Shown here: in pieces, positions 23,940 through 30,825 of the stretch
Numbering within the stretch: position 1 is the stretch's first letter
How the letters are laid out: every line of letters starts with the position of its first letter
DNA from: a virus
Length of the DNA: 33,241 nucleotides
IMG/VR virus record: IMGVR_UViG_3300049596_000150
Coordinates: 1 to 33,241 of that record
Reading direction: 5' to 3' (one strand)
Translations under genes and position numbers: made by a program
The notes under the pieces: generated by a model
What the model saw: only the letters and a program-made list of their open reading frames with translations
Database searches by the model: none
What the model was told of the DNA's origin: nothing

Positions 23940-24104
23940 TCACTTCCCCACCTTCCGGCGCCCTCGCTCCATCGCCAGGAACGCCTTGTCAGCGATAACA
24001 ACCCGCCGCCCTGCAAGGATAGCGGTACTAATTTTCCCGTTATTTATCAATGTGTTGACCCATTGTCGACTGACTTTTAGCCTCGCTGCAGCCTCTTTCA
24101 CCAT
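23940..24104 (-). CDS. Small helix-turn-helix DNA-binding protein, excisionase/AlpA-like
   Basis: This 54-residue protein is read from ATG 24104: MVKEAAARLKVSRQWVNTLI, then NNGKISTAILAGRRVVIADK and AFLAMERGRRKVGK. The V.EAA.RL.VSRQWV..LI..GKI pattern is the MerR/excisionase-type winged helix used to read DNA, with a wing-like GRRVVI. A GTG four codons earlier is an alternative, and GGGAGGG lies just upstream. It is the first gene leftward of the divergent control region, so it may regulate early transcription. Although excisionase-like, no integrase is seen in the window, so a regulatory role is more likely. Confidence 0.72.
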   Translation of the reverse strand: MVKEAAARLKVSRQWVNTLINNGKISTAILAGRRVVIADKAFLAMERGRRKVGK

Positions 24105-24259
24105 TATGTACACAAACCCTCCCAGTTGACCAAAAGACAATAATCGCACAATACCACAAATAATTTGCGTGTTGTTGTTGACACCGCGTAAACACCGGAA
24201 TAATATCTGTTTCAGCAGGTGCAGCAAAACAACCGACCAACCGACCTAAAGTAAAGAAA
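24105..24259. promoter_or_regulatory. Divergent early control region
   Basis: This 155-bp AT-rich segment separates the leftward and rightward early genes. It contains the rightward promoter, a short palindrome CAAATAATTTG (24157-24167) that could be an operator, and the start of the CCGACCAACCGACC leader. No convincing leftward -35/-10 pair was found. The helix-turn-helix protein encoded next to it is a candidate regulator. Confidence 0.6.
24178..24206 (+). promoter_or_regulatory. Near-consensus sigma70 promoter for the rightward early operon
   Basis: TTGACA at 24178-24183 is a perfect -35 element. It is separated by 17 bp from TAATAT at 24201-24206, which differs from TATAAT at two positions but retains a typical -10 composition. 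It drives the genes from 24260 onward, with a start point near 24213 and a leader of about 45 nt. Host RNA polymerase would be expected to use it soon after infection. Confidence 0.8.
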
Positions 24260-24418
24260 ATGAAAACATTACATGATTCTCACGTTGTTGCTTTGGCTCA
24301 ATACGAAGAAGAAATGGATGCCATCGCATGGGATGAATCGTGCGAATTAATGAACGAAGCAGAAGGCCGTTGGGTTGATAACGGTTGCTCAAACATAGAA
24401 AATTACGATTACGAATAG
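24260..24418 (+). CDS. Small acidic early protein (52 residues)
   Basis: This 52-residue acidic protein starts MKTLHDSHVVALAQYEEEMD and ends in NIENYDYE. It is the first gene after the early promoter. Its leader contains CCGACCAACCGACC and a weak AAAG-type ribosome binding site. No domain is recognised. First genes of phage early operons often encode small host-takeover proteins, and an acidic protein of this size fits that class; this is inference. A GC-rich hairpin follows directly. Confidence 0.65.
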   Translation: MKTLHDSHVVALAQYEEEMDAIAWDESCELMNEAEGRWVDNGCSNIENYDYE

Positions 24419-24427
24419 TCTTATAAC

Positions 24428-24445
24428 GCGCCCCTCCGGGGGCGC
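24428..24445 (+). other. GC-rich hairpin after the first early gene
   Basis: GCGCCCC pairs with GGGGCGC around a TCCG loop, a 7-bp stem located 10 bp after the stop of the 52-residue gene. It is not followed by a T-run, so it may be a pause, processing site or weak terminator rather than an intrinsic terminator. The CCAACCGACC-type leader of the next gene follows at once. Confidence 0.45.
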
Positions 24446-24478
24446 ACCCAACCGACCTACCAACCGAAAGCAAATAAA

Positions 24479-24853
24479 ATGCAAACACCCGAACGCTGCA
24501 ACTGTGGTGCCACTGATTGCAATCGCTGCTATCCCGGCAATCGCCCTGAGCCACTCGATCGCCATCTGAAGTATGCGCTTGAAGCAGTAGTTGAGGCCGT
24601 TATGGACCACGGCCAGTGGCCCGTCAACGGTAGAGCGCAATTCAGCATTTACGATTTTCTGCTTAACGAGCGCGACCCGTCTTTTCCGCTTGAGCTTTAT
24701 GTGGCTGCAATGTCATCTGGCACAGAGGCATTTGCAGACCGTATTGAACGCGAGCGCAAGACCGTCGAAGCGATGCTGATTGACCACCTGTCCGATTCTG
24801 ACATCGTGTACGACCTTGCTTGCGAATACGCTGCCGAGGAGGATGAAACGTGA
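24479..24853 (+). CDS. Early protein of unknown function with Cys-rich N-terminus
   Basis: This 124-residue protein starts MQTPERCNCGATDCNRCYPG. The CNCGATDCNRC cluster could bind a metal ion. The rest is helical and acidic and ends in VYDLACEYAAEEDET. The leader before ATG 24479 again carries ACCGACCTACCAACCGAAAG. The stop overlaps the next gene's GTG start. No family is recognised. It may be a host-takeover or regulatory protein; this is inference from early position. Confidence 0.68.
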   Translation: MQTPERCNCGATDCNRCYPGNRPEPLDRHLKYALEAVVEAVMDHGQWPVNGRAQFSIYDFLLNERDPSFPLELYVAAMSSGTEAFADRIERERKTVEAMLIDHLSDSDIVYDLACEYAAEEDET

Positions 24854-24933
24854 GTATTTCTGAAGTTTCCTTTTGGGCTTGCGTCGTCGGCGGAGTGATT
24901 GTTTTTGCAATATTAATTTTTGGAGAAAAATAA
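24850..24933 (+). CDS. Tiny single-pass membrane protein (27 residues, GTG start)
   Basis: GTG 24850 overlaps the upstream stop (GTGA) and the stop at 24931-24933 overlaps the Sak4-like start (TAATG). The product MSISEVSFWACVVGGVIVFA then ILIFGEK is one hydrophobic helix with short ends. The coupling on both sides and the clean transmembrane profile support a real gene. Function unknown. Confidence 0.6.
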   Translation: MSISEVSFWACVVGGVIVFAILIFGEK

Positions 24934-25691
24934 TGGCTATCAATTTACAAGCAATATCCCGCAACATTAGCATCCAGCCGCCGCGCATCATGGTCTACGG
25001 ACCGCATGGCCTCGGCAAAACCACGTTCGGCGCCAGTGCGCCTAACCCGATCTTCATCCTGACCGAGGATGGCCTCGGCCGATTGGAAGCGGATCACTTC
25101 CCGGTGGCCAAAAGCTACAAGGATGTGCAGGAGGCATTGGCGTCCTTGAAAGGCGAGCACGACTTCCAGACCGTCGTAATCGACAGCCTGGATTGGCTGG
25201 ATAACCTGATCTGGGAACAGATCAACACCCAGTACGAAGCCAAAGACCTGGCCTACGGCAAGGGCGCCGTGATCGCCGCAGATCTCTGGCGCAAGATCCT
25301 TGATGACCTGACCGCCCTGCGCGCGATGGGCATGGCCAGCATCCTGCTGGCGCATTGCGAGATTAAACGGTTTGACAGCCCTGAAGTGGAACCATATGAA
25401 CGTTACCAGCCTAAGCTGCAGGCCAGGTCATCTGCCTTAGTGCAGGAATGGTGCGACATCGTTGGCTTTGCCAATTACAAGACGATCGTCAAATCCAGCG
25501 ATGTGGGCTTCAACAATAAAGTCAGCCGCGGCATCAGCACCGGCGAGCGCCTGCTGCATACTTCTGAGAAACCGGCCTACCTTGCCAAGAACCGCTACTC
25601 ATTACCGGAATCACTGCCACTGGACTGGTCAGCTTTGGCAGACGCAATGACGACCACAACCGCACCAACCAACCAACCCAAAGGAAAGTAA
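24933..25691 (+). CDS. Sak4-like RecA-fold ATPase
   Basis: This 252-residue protein has a single RecA-type ATPase domain: Walker A GPHGLGKTT (23-31), Walker B VVIDSLD (81-87) and SILLAHCEIKRF. The length and the neighbouring DUF669 gene are typical of phage Sak4-like single-strand annealing/recombination ATPases. ATG 24933 is coupled to the tiny membrane gene (TAATG). The encoded protein would act with the DUF669 protein and the exonuclease at 26356 in phage recombination or replication restart. The C-terminus is Thr/Pro-rich. A longer frame to 24873 has no support. Confidence 0.88.
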   Translation: MAINLQAISRNISIQPPRIMVYGPHGLGKTTFGASAPNPIFILTEDGLGRLEADHFPVAKSYKDVQEALASLKGEHDFQTVVIDSLDWLDNLIWEQINTQYEAKDLAYGKGAVIAADLWRKILDDLTALRAMGMASILLAHCEIKRFDSPEVEPYERYQPKLQARSSALVQEWCDIVGFANYKTIVKSSDVGFNNKVSRGISTGERLLHTSEKPAYLAKNRYSLPESLPLDWSALADAMTTTTAPTNQPKGK

Positions 25692-25693
25692 TC

Positions 25694-26182
25694 ATGGCCT
25701 CACTTAATTTCAACGCAGCAGAAGTGGAACCGCAGCAGACGTTTGACGCATTGCCCGCTGGCAGGTACGAAGTCATTATCACTGACAGCGAGATGAAGGA
25801 AACGAAAGCCGGGACCGGCGAGTATTTGATGCTGACGTTTGAAGTGGTCGGCGACACCAAGCACACCGGCCGCAAGCTGTGGACCAGGCTGAATTTGGTT
25901 AACAAAAACGCGACCGCGGTCCAGATTGCCGAGCGCGAGCTGTCTGCCATCTGTCACTGCGTCGGCATCTTGGCGCCGTCCGACAGCGAGGAATTGCACA
26001 ACGCCCCGCTGGTGGTTGATGTCGTTCAAGAGCTAAACCCGTCTAGCGGTCAGATGACAAATCGCATCAAGGGCTACAGCCAGGCGGACGGCACCCCGGC
26101 GCCGAAAGCCAAGCCCGCGGCACCGGCAGGGTTTGCGACCGGCAAAGTGGCCGGCGCAGCGCCCTGGTCAGCTCGTAAGTAA
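25694..26182 (+). CDS. DUF669 protein, single-stranded DNA-binding-like
   Basis: This 162-residue protein matches DUF669: MASLNFNAAEVEPQQTFDAL, PAGRYEVIITDSEMKETKAG, then GEYLMLTFEVVGDTKHTGRK and LWTRLNLVNKN. This OB-like family is usually found next to Sak4-type ATPases and is thought to bind single-stranded DNA. The C-terminal 35 residues are Pro/Ala-rich and end in PWSARK, which resembles the flexible tail of such proteins. AAGGAAAG precedes ATG 25694, 2 bp after the Sak4-like stop. Confidence 0.88.
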   Translation: MASLNFNAAEVEPQQTFDALPAGRYEVIITDSEMKETKAGTGEYLMLTFEVVGDTKHTGRKLWTRLNLVNKNATAVQIAERELSAICHCVGILAPSDSEELHNAPLVVDVVQELNPSSGQMTNRIKGYSQADGTPAPKAKPAAPAGFATGKVAGAAPWSARK

Positions 26183-26355
26183 AAGAAATGGGAGTAACAC
26201 CGCAGGCTGATGCGAATTAATATTTCATAAATTCTAATAGATGGATCGAAATTAAGCTTTTAGAGGCGACCCGCATAATATCTAAATATTTGGCGGCTCC
26301 ACGTTAGAAAGCCGGAGATCAGCACCGGCAGCCCACCCTTACTATCGGAGGAATC
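26183..26355 (+). ncRNA. Candidate structured leader RNA with kissing loops, before the exonuclease gene
   Basis: The 173-bp gap contains two hairpins whose loops match. CGCA-GGCTGA-TGCG (26201-26214) has loop bases GCTGA. GCCGG-AGATCAGCA-CCGGC (26311-26329) has loop bases TCAGC, the exact complement. Between them is an AT-rich segment. A mini-ORF MGVTPQADAN begins at 26188. The strong GGAGGA ribosome binding site of the exonuclease follows at 26346. This could be a cis-regulatory RNA; no known riboswitch is recognised. Confidence 0.45.
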
Positions 26356-27492
26356 ATGGCAGAACTACCAGAACCGCAGAACAGCACTAGAACCGCCATT
26401 TTCAAGCACTACGAGCAGACCGCCGACCGGCAGGGGCGGCCCCACCTGGGCGCCAGCGAAATCGGCCACGAATGCGACAGGTACTTGTGGCTGTCCTTTC
26501 GCTGGGCAAAACCGGCAGAATTTGACGGTCGGATGCTGCGTCTGTTTGACAGCGGCAACCACCAGGAACCGCGCCTGATCGCGGATCTGCGCGCGATAGG
26601 TGTGGAAGTGTGGGACAAGGATCAGGATGGCAACCAGTGGCGCTATAAGGCCGCTGGTGGGCATTTTGCCGGCAGTCTCGACGGTGTTGGCTTGGGCTTG
26701 CCAGAGGCGCCCAAGACGCCGCATTTACTGGAATTCAAGACCGCGAACGCTAAGTCGTTTGCCGCGATGTCGAAAAATGGGGTAAAGAAGTCCAAGCCGC
26801 AACACTGGGTGCAGATGCAAGTCTATATGGGCTGGGCTGGTCTGACTAGAGCCATGTATCTTATGGTTAACAAGGACACGGACGAGATTCACGCCGAGCG
26901 CCTTGAATTTGAGAAAGACGCATTTGACCGGGCAATCCAGCGTGCCGAGCGCATCATTACGGCGCCAGAACCCGCGGTCACGTTGGCCGACGATGCTACG
27001 AATCTCACCTGCAAGTTCTGCCACTTTAAGCACCACTGCTACGGCACCGAGGCGCCCGCGGTGAGCTGCCGCACCTGCGCCCACAGCACCCCGGAGATGG
27101 ATGGGGACGGGCGCTGGAGCTGCGCGCAGGCTAAACCTGACATGGATGTGGCCGCCCAGCGTGTCGGTTGCGGTGAGCATCGGCATATCCCAACCCTGCT
27201 AGGGCGTTTTGCCGAGCTGATGGATGCCAGCGCCAACAACCTGCTGACCTACCGCCACAAGCTGACCGGCGCCGAGTTCCAGCAGCCGGTATACAGCAGC
27301 CAGGATATTACCAACTTGGCCGACAAGACCATGCTGGGTGACGCTGGCCTGACGAACCTTAAGACGGAGTTTGACTGCGACATCCAGCCGGCCGCGCCAA
27401 CCGATTATTTCAAGGATCTGGTGGACGATCTGCCGTGGGAAAAAGACGCCGCACCTAAACGTGCAAAAAGAGGCAAAAATGGGATCGCATAG
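26356..27492 (+). CDS. Cas4/RecB-like PD-(D/E)XK exonuclease
   Basis: This 378-residue protein has the PD-(D/E)XK nuclease core FAGSLDGVGLG (104-114) followed by HLLEFKTANAK (123-133), giving D109, E126 and K128, then QHWVQMQVYMGW (149-160), a typical motif. C40 in SEIGHECDRYL and a later CKFCHFKHHC group (219-228) look like the Fe-S-binding cysteines of Cas4-like nucleases. A second Cys cluster (SCRTCAHS, then SCAQ) is present. GGAGGA precedes ATG 26356. It would resect DNA ends for the Sak4-like/DUF669 recombination pair. Confidence 0.87.
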   Translation: MAELPEPQNSTRTAIFKHYEQTADRQGRPHLGASEIGHECDRYLWLSFRWAKPAEFDGRMLRLFDSGNHQEPRLIADLRAIGVEVWDKDQDGNQWRYKAAGGHFAGSLDGVGLGLPEAPKTPHLLEFKTANAKSFAAMSKNGVKKSKPQHWVQMQVYMGWAGLTRAMYLMVNKDTDEIHAERLEFEKDAFDRAIQRAERIITAPEPAVTLADDATNLTCKFCHFKHHCYGTEAPAVSCRTCAHSTPEMDGDGRWSCAQAKPDMDVAAQRVGCGEHRHIPTLLGRFAELMDASANNLLTYRHKLTGAEFQQPVYSSQDITNLADKTMLGDAGLTNLKTEFDCDIQPAAPTDYFKDLVDDLPWEKDAAPKRAKRGKNGIA

Positions 27493-27661
27493 CATTCCGC
27501 AGTATGTGCAGCAGTTGTACGCTTACTTCGGCATACCCGCATCCGAGTGGGGTGAGCACTTCACACAAGACCGAAGTGTGCGGAATGGCCTACGCCCTGA
27601 AGTGGCGCGGGTGTATTCGATGCTGTTCTGTGAACTGCAACAGGCCGGGAGAATCAGATGA
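27479..27661 (+). CDS. Small early protein (60 residues)
   Basis: This protein starts MGSHSIPQYVQQLYAYFGIP at ATG 27479, overlapping the exonuclease stop by 14 bp. It continues ASEWGEHFTQDRSVRNGLRP and ends in FCELQQAGRIR. No family is recognised. Its stop overlaps the next start as ATGA. The coupling at both ends and an AGAGGCAAAA ribosome binding site support it. Confidence 0.6.
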   Translation: MGSHSIPQYVQQLYAYFGIPASEWGEHFTQDRSVRNGLRPEVARVYSMLFCELQQAGRIR

Positions 27662-27888
27662 AACCATACGTGATTGACGGCAGCATCATGATCAAGCGCA
27701 TGGCCGTGGTGCTGGTCGCAGGGCTGTTTGTTGGCGCTGCTGCGGGTGCGGTGGGGTATCGTGTAAATGAAGTTGAGCCTGCCGCGCAGAAGGTGGCGCT
27801 CTCTGTATGCCCCTTGCCCCAGACTGAGGGGGAGATGACGATCTACGTTGTCGAGGGCGGAGTGATCAAGTGTTGGAGATGGAAATGA
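27658..27888 (+). CDS. Small membrane protein (76 residues)
   Basis: This 76-residue protein has one transmembrane helix (MAVVLVAGLFVGAAAGAVGY, residues 15-34), a short basic N-terminal side, and a 40-residue C-terminal part ending in VVEGGVIKCWRWK. ATG 27658 overlaps the previous stop (ATGA), and its own stop overlaps ATG 27885. Function unknown; small membrane proteins like this are common among phage accessory genes. Confidence 0.6.
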   Translation: MKPYVIDGSIMIKRMAVVLVAGLFVGAAAGAVGYRVNEVEPAAQKVALSVCPLPQTEGEMTIYVVEGGVIKCWRWK

Positions 27889-28184
27889 TTACCCCTAAAC
27901 AGTTACGCAACGCCGCGCGGTTCGGTCAGCATCTTCGGCCTGAGACATTGGAGTGGCTGGCGGATCAGGTTGAGCGATTGAAAAAGATTGACGAGGTGCA
28001 GGTGCCGGATGAACCGGGACGCGAACTCGCAGAAACTAAGCGGCTGCTGGTGGAGGCGCGAGAAAAAGGAAGGCAAGCGGGGCTGCGGGAGGCGGCGAAA
28101 CTGCTAGAAAATTCTTGGCTTAGAACGCAAGCAGACTGTATTGAGGCAATCACCCGCGCTGCGGAGGAGAAGAACAATGGATAA
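27885..28184 (+). CDS. Small helical coiled-coil protein (99 residues)
   Basis: The start ATG 27885 (MITPKQLRNAARFGQHLRPE) overlaps the upstream stop (ATGA) and has GGAG 7 bp before it; GTG or ATG codons a few positions earlier are alternatives. The protein is almost entirely helical and charged, with heptad-like Leu and Ala spacing (AETKRLLVEAREKGRQAGLR). It ends in RAAEEKNNG. No known domain is recognised. Confidence 0.62.
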   Translation: MITPKQLRNAARFGQHLRPETLEWLADQVERLKKIDEVQVPDEPGRELAETKRLLVEAREKGRQAGLREAAKLLENSWLRTQADCIEAITRAAEEKNNG

Positions 28185-28350
28185 ACTTAACGCCGCCATT
28201 GCGTACCTGCGTGAACGCAATATATATCTTATCGAGAACAAACTTTTTGTGCCAACCAATGCAGCAACCACGGACGTTGCCGCCACGATCCGGCGCTACC
28301 GGCAAAAAGTGCAGGGCGTTTCGGCCATCATCCAAGCTGTTAAAAAATGA
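28177..28350 (+). CDS. Small basic early protein (57 residues)
   Basis: This protein starts MDKLNAAIAYLRERNIYLIE at ATG 28177, with GGAG 9 bp upstream, and overlaps the upstream gene by 8 bp. It continues NKLFVPTNAATTDVAATIRR and ends in AIIQAVKK. The basic helical pattern suggests nucleic-acid or protein binding, but no family is recognised. Its stop overlaps the next start as ATGA. Confidence 0.62.
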   Translation: MDKLNAAIAYLRERNIYLIENKLFVPTNAATTDVAATIRRYRQKVQGVSAIIQAVKK

Positions 28351-28892
28351 CGCTATTGGCCGAAACCCCCTACACACCCTGCTACGTCAGAAACGAGTTT
28401 TTGTTTGACGAACAGAAGGGGCATGGAGAGTTTACAAAAGCGGTGGTGTTTGCTTTTCGTGCCGAGCCAGCGCGCGCGCCGATGTTTCAGGTGATGCTGG
28501 ACTCCGGCGCGTGCTGGGCAAGAGTGCCGATCCACATGATTTGCAGCAAACCGTGCGACCCGCTGCCGCTGCAACAGTCGTCCTGGTGGGATAGCTACGG
28601 CTACGAATTTACGGTCGTCGCCTTGCCGTTTTTGAAGGGCCACGCGGTGACCGCGTTGGGCAGGGATGGGCAGATTCGGAAAGGCAATTACCTGTTTACT
28701 GTGGATTGGATGAAAACCGGCTGGAGTGAAGTGCCTGACCAGCACAAAAACCATCATTTTATTGCGCTGGATTCGGGGCCGTGGATCTCGTACCCCAACA
28801 ACAGGCTGGTCTGGCACGACCCGTCGTGGATTACGCCAGCGCCGGACAGGGAGTGGAAAACGCCCTCCCGATTCTATTCGGTGGAAGGTTAG
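28347..28892 (+). CDS. Unknown phage protein, last gene of the rightward operon
   Basis: This 181-residue protein starts MTLLAETPYTPCYVRNEFLF. It contains beta-rich, Trp-rich segments such as DSGACWARVPIHMICSKPCD and SSWWDSYGYEFTVVALPFLK, and later FIALDSGPWISYPNNRLVWH. I recall similar proteins in other phages without known function. It is coupled to the previous gene (ATGA). Its stop lies directly against the stop of the opposite-strand endolysin, with no gap. Confidence 0.68.
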   Translation: MTLLAETPYTPCYVRNEFLFDEQKGHGEFTKAVVFAFRAEPARAPMFQVMLDSGACWARVPIHMICSKPCDPLPLQQSSWWDSYGYEFTVVALPFLKGHAVTALGRDGQIRKGNYLFTVDWMKTGWSEVPDQHKNHHFIALDSGPWISYPNNRLVWHDPSWITPAPDREWKTPSRFYSVEG

Positions 28893-29330
28893 TTACGCAT
28901 AAGGCCGAGTACCGGCCTTGTCGATAATTAGCGCCTGCCCTCTTGGGCTGAAATTAATGCTATTCGGGATGCTGATATGCGTCCAGCGGTCAAATTCCCG
29001 GATAACCTGATCGTAGCCAATGCCGCTGGCGACGATGGCCTTCACTACTTCGTCGGGAGTCATTCCCGGCACTTTAAAGTCGGCAGCGCAGCCAATTCGG
29101 TGCTGGCTGGTGTCCTTAGACCCTACCGCGTCATTAACCTTTTTTGTCCGCAAGCCCGACGAGATCATAATCGGCTTCCCGGCCAGCACTTCTTTTACCT
29201 GCTCGAGAAACTCAGCCAGGCGCACTAGGTTGGCTAGTTCCTGATCGTTAGGGCTGTTATCCCACCCGTTGCGCTCGGCGGTTTCTGAGGCTGTCAGTTC
29301 TTCTAGGGTGAAATGTGGTGTCAAATTCAT
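28893..29330 (-). CDS. Endolysin, peptidase M15-type
   Basis: This 145-residue protein is a peptidase M15-like peptidoglycan hydrolase that cuts peptide cross-links at lysis. The zinc-ligand pattern is visible as SQHRIGCAADFK (75-86, H77 and D84) and RWTHISI (115-121, H118). ISSGLRTKKVNDAVGSKDTS (56-75) is the conserved segment before the first His. The N-terminus HFTLEELTASETAERNGWDN is typical. No signal peptide is present, so release depends on the holin. It overlaps the holin gene as ATGA. Confidence 0.9.
   Translation of the reverse strand: MNLTPHFTLEELTASETAERNGWDNSPNDQELANLVRLAEFLEQVKEVLAGKPIMISSGLRTKKVNDAVGSKDTSQHRIGCAADFKVPGMTPDEVVKAIVASGIGYDQVIREFDRWTHISIPNSINFSPRGQALIIDKAGTRPYA
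28901..28919 (+). terminator. Hairpin at the convergent end, possible terminator
   Basis: AAGGCCG (28901-28907) and CGGCCTT (28913-28919) form a 7-bp stem with an AGTAC loop, just downstream of the rightward operon's last stop and inside the 3' end of the endolysin frame. No T-run follows on the plus strand, so it may be only a weak or Rho-assisted stop. Confidence 0.35.
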
Positions 29331-29818
29331 TTTGACGCCTTTGAGAGTAGATCCGTTTTTGCCTGTGAGCCAGCAGACGAGCCAAAGTAATACGCAATAA
29401 TCCCCGTCCAGGCGGTGCCTAGACTGCCCAACATCATCAGGATTGCCGGGTTGCTGCTGTCAATTTGATTGAAAAACATCATGCCCATGATGCCGAAGAA
29501 TCCAACGGTGACTGACCCTGCTAGGATTGGCGGCATCATCGAGCGAGTAGTAGCCTGCATTTCTCTGGCCGACTTTCTATCCTCGACCTCAAGTTTCTCG
29601 AAGTTTAGCCCCAACTCTTGAGCCTGCTTTTGTAGTTCAATCTCGGCAATCTTGACCTGTGCAATCTGCTCGGCTGACAGCTTGTTATTGGCTATCAGGT
29701 CGCCCACTTTGGCCTCGTCTACGCCGATGGCCTTAGAGATGGCAGACACGGCCATGCCAGCCAGAGGGCCACCAAGCGCGGTCGCAATCGTCGGGGCAAT
29801 CTGTTTGAGCCAGTCCAT
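29327..29818 (-). CDS. Holin
   Basis: This 163-residue protein has a helical cytoplasmic N-terminal part (charged QKQAQELGLNFEKLEVEDRK at about 64-83) and two hydrophobic segments at about 95-116 (MPPILAGSVTVGFFGIMGMM) and 124-145 (PAILMMLGSLGTAWTGIIAY). This arrangement and the following endolysin gene (ATGA overlap) indicate the membrane-pore holin. The first 30 residues are also moderately hydrophobic and could be a third membrane segment. It sets the time of lysis. Confidence 0.8.
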   Translation of the reverse strand: MDWLKQIAPTIATALGGPLAGMAVSAISKAIGVDEAKVGDLIANNKLSAEQIAQVKIAEIELQKQAQELGLNFEKLEVEDRKSAREMQATTRSMMPPILAGSVTVGFFGIMGMMFFNQIDSSNPAILMMLGSLGTAWTGIIAYYFGSSAGSQAKTDLLSKASK

Positions 29819-30457
29819 TTATTTCACCATTTTTGCTGCGGTGTGATTAAGTATTACCTTTATTGAATTTACATCATCAGGCTTTTTCTTAAAACCAACA
29901 CTGATATAACCAACTAGCTTGCCAATCTCAGGCGGTATGGAGCCTCGGCATACAAACGTCACTTCATTCTTCACAAACCACTCACCCACTTTTGAGGAAG
30001 GCTTGAAGTCCTCGCAAAGAACTTCACCGCTTAACATCGCAACAACGGCCTTGTTCCTGCCGGGGCTTTCGTTAAAGATGCTGGTAACAGTTCCTTCGAC
30101 CGACTTATTCCTGCCGTTCTTGTCTACAGCCATTACAGTAGTTCTTTTGTTAATCATCAGATTGGCTTGGTGAACCACAACAACTTCGCCGCCAGATTCT
30201 TTGATTAGCGCACTGGATATATCCATCAATTCGGAATCAGACTTTAGAGAAGCCAACTTGTCATTAGCGGTAATTGCAGACTTTAAAACTTCCCTGCTTT
30301 CCCAAGCAAAGAAACCGACAAAGAAAAATGTAGAGATAACCAAAAGCGTAAACAGCTTGAACGGGTTATCAACCCACTTAATCAAGCCAATAACCTTGTC
30401 AACAGGGCTTTCCTGCTGAACCGCTTTTACCGCTGCTTTTGGTTTTCTAGCTGCCAT
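29819..30457 (-). CDS. Membrane-anchored protein of unknown function in the lysis region
   Basis: This 212-residue protein has a basic N-terminus (MAARKPKAAVKAVQQESPVD), a transmembrane segment (FKLFTLLVISTFFFVGFFAW, about 33-52) and a soluble domain beginning at about residue 60. The soluble domain is beta-rich (SGGEVVVVHQANLMINKRTT, ending in HTAAKMVK). It lies directly upstream of the holin with no gap and may help lysis or modify the envelope. It does not look like a typical two-part spanin. Function is unknown. Confidence 0.6.
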   Translation of the reverse strand: MAARKPKAAVKAVQQESPVDKVIGLIKWVDNPFKLFTLLVISTFFFVGFFAWESREVLKSAITANDKLASLKSDSELMDISSALIKESGGEVVVVHQANLMINKRTTVMAVDKNGRNKSVEGTVTSIFNESPGRNKAVVAMLSGEVLCEDFKPSSKVGEWFVKNEVTFVCRGSIPPEIGKLVGYISVGFKKKPDDVNSIKVILNHTAAKMVK

Positions 30458-30484
30458 GTTAAAAATCCAACATAAAAAGCTGTT

Positions 30485-30718
30485 TCATTTGTCGGCCTTG
30501 TTTTCAAGTTTCTCAAATATCTTTGCCAGCATACCTTTGATGTCTCGAATGTCATCTTTATAGTCATCTCTTGATACGTATTCTTTCGGCAAGTCCTCGC
30601 GCAGCTTTGCAAGGTCGGCCTTCAGTTCTTTGACTGCCGCCCACAATTCTCTGGCAAACCAGCCAACTACAGTCATGCCTACACCCAAGAACATATTTAT
30701 TACTTGCTGATGTTCCAT
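30485..30718 (-). CDS. Small membrane-plus-coiled-coil protein (lysis region)
   Basis: This 77-residue protein has a hydrophobic N-terminus (INMFLGVGMTVVGWFARELW) followed by a charged helix (KELKADLAKLREDLPKEYVS) and IRDIKGMLAKIFEKLENKAD. A hydrophobic end followed by coiled coil is the layout of haemolysin XhlA-like or holin-accessory proteins. ATG 30718 overlaps the stop of a frameshifted small gene (TAATG). An accessory lysis role is inferred from position. Confidence 0.65.
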   Translation of the reverse strand: MEHQQVINMFLGVGMTVVGWFARELWAAVKELKADLAKLREDLPKEYVSRDDYKDDIRDIKGMLAKIFEKLENKADK

Positions 30719-30821
30719 TACTTAGCTTCCAATGCTTCCACTTTTGCCATCAAAGCCTGAACACAACCATAAAGCGCCGCGCAAGACGCATAAAAAAATC
30801 TGTCATTTCTTGATCGGTCAT
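30718..30821 (-). pseudogene. Small gene (about 34 residues) broken by a one-base frameshift at a T7 run
   Basis: ATG 30821 begins MTDQEMTDFFMRLARRF and then stops. The neighbouring frame, after the seven-T run at 30792-30798, reads YASCAALYGCVQALMAKVEA then LEAK and ends in a TAA that overlaps the next ATG as TAATG. One more T would join MTDQEMTDFF to YASCAALYG. A sequencing or assembly error, a real mutation or programmed slippage can each explain it. Confidence 0.65.
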
Positions 30822-30825
30822 GGCA

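Noticed and set aside
23940-24104. Excisionase as evidence for lysogeny
   Set aside because: The small helix-turn-helix fold fits excisionases but also general regulators. No integrase, repressor or attachment site is visible.
26205-26260. CTGATG...CGAAA resemblance to a hammerhead ribozyme
   Set aside because: The conserved CUGAnGA box is broken (CUGAUGC) and stems II and III cannot be drawn.
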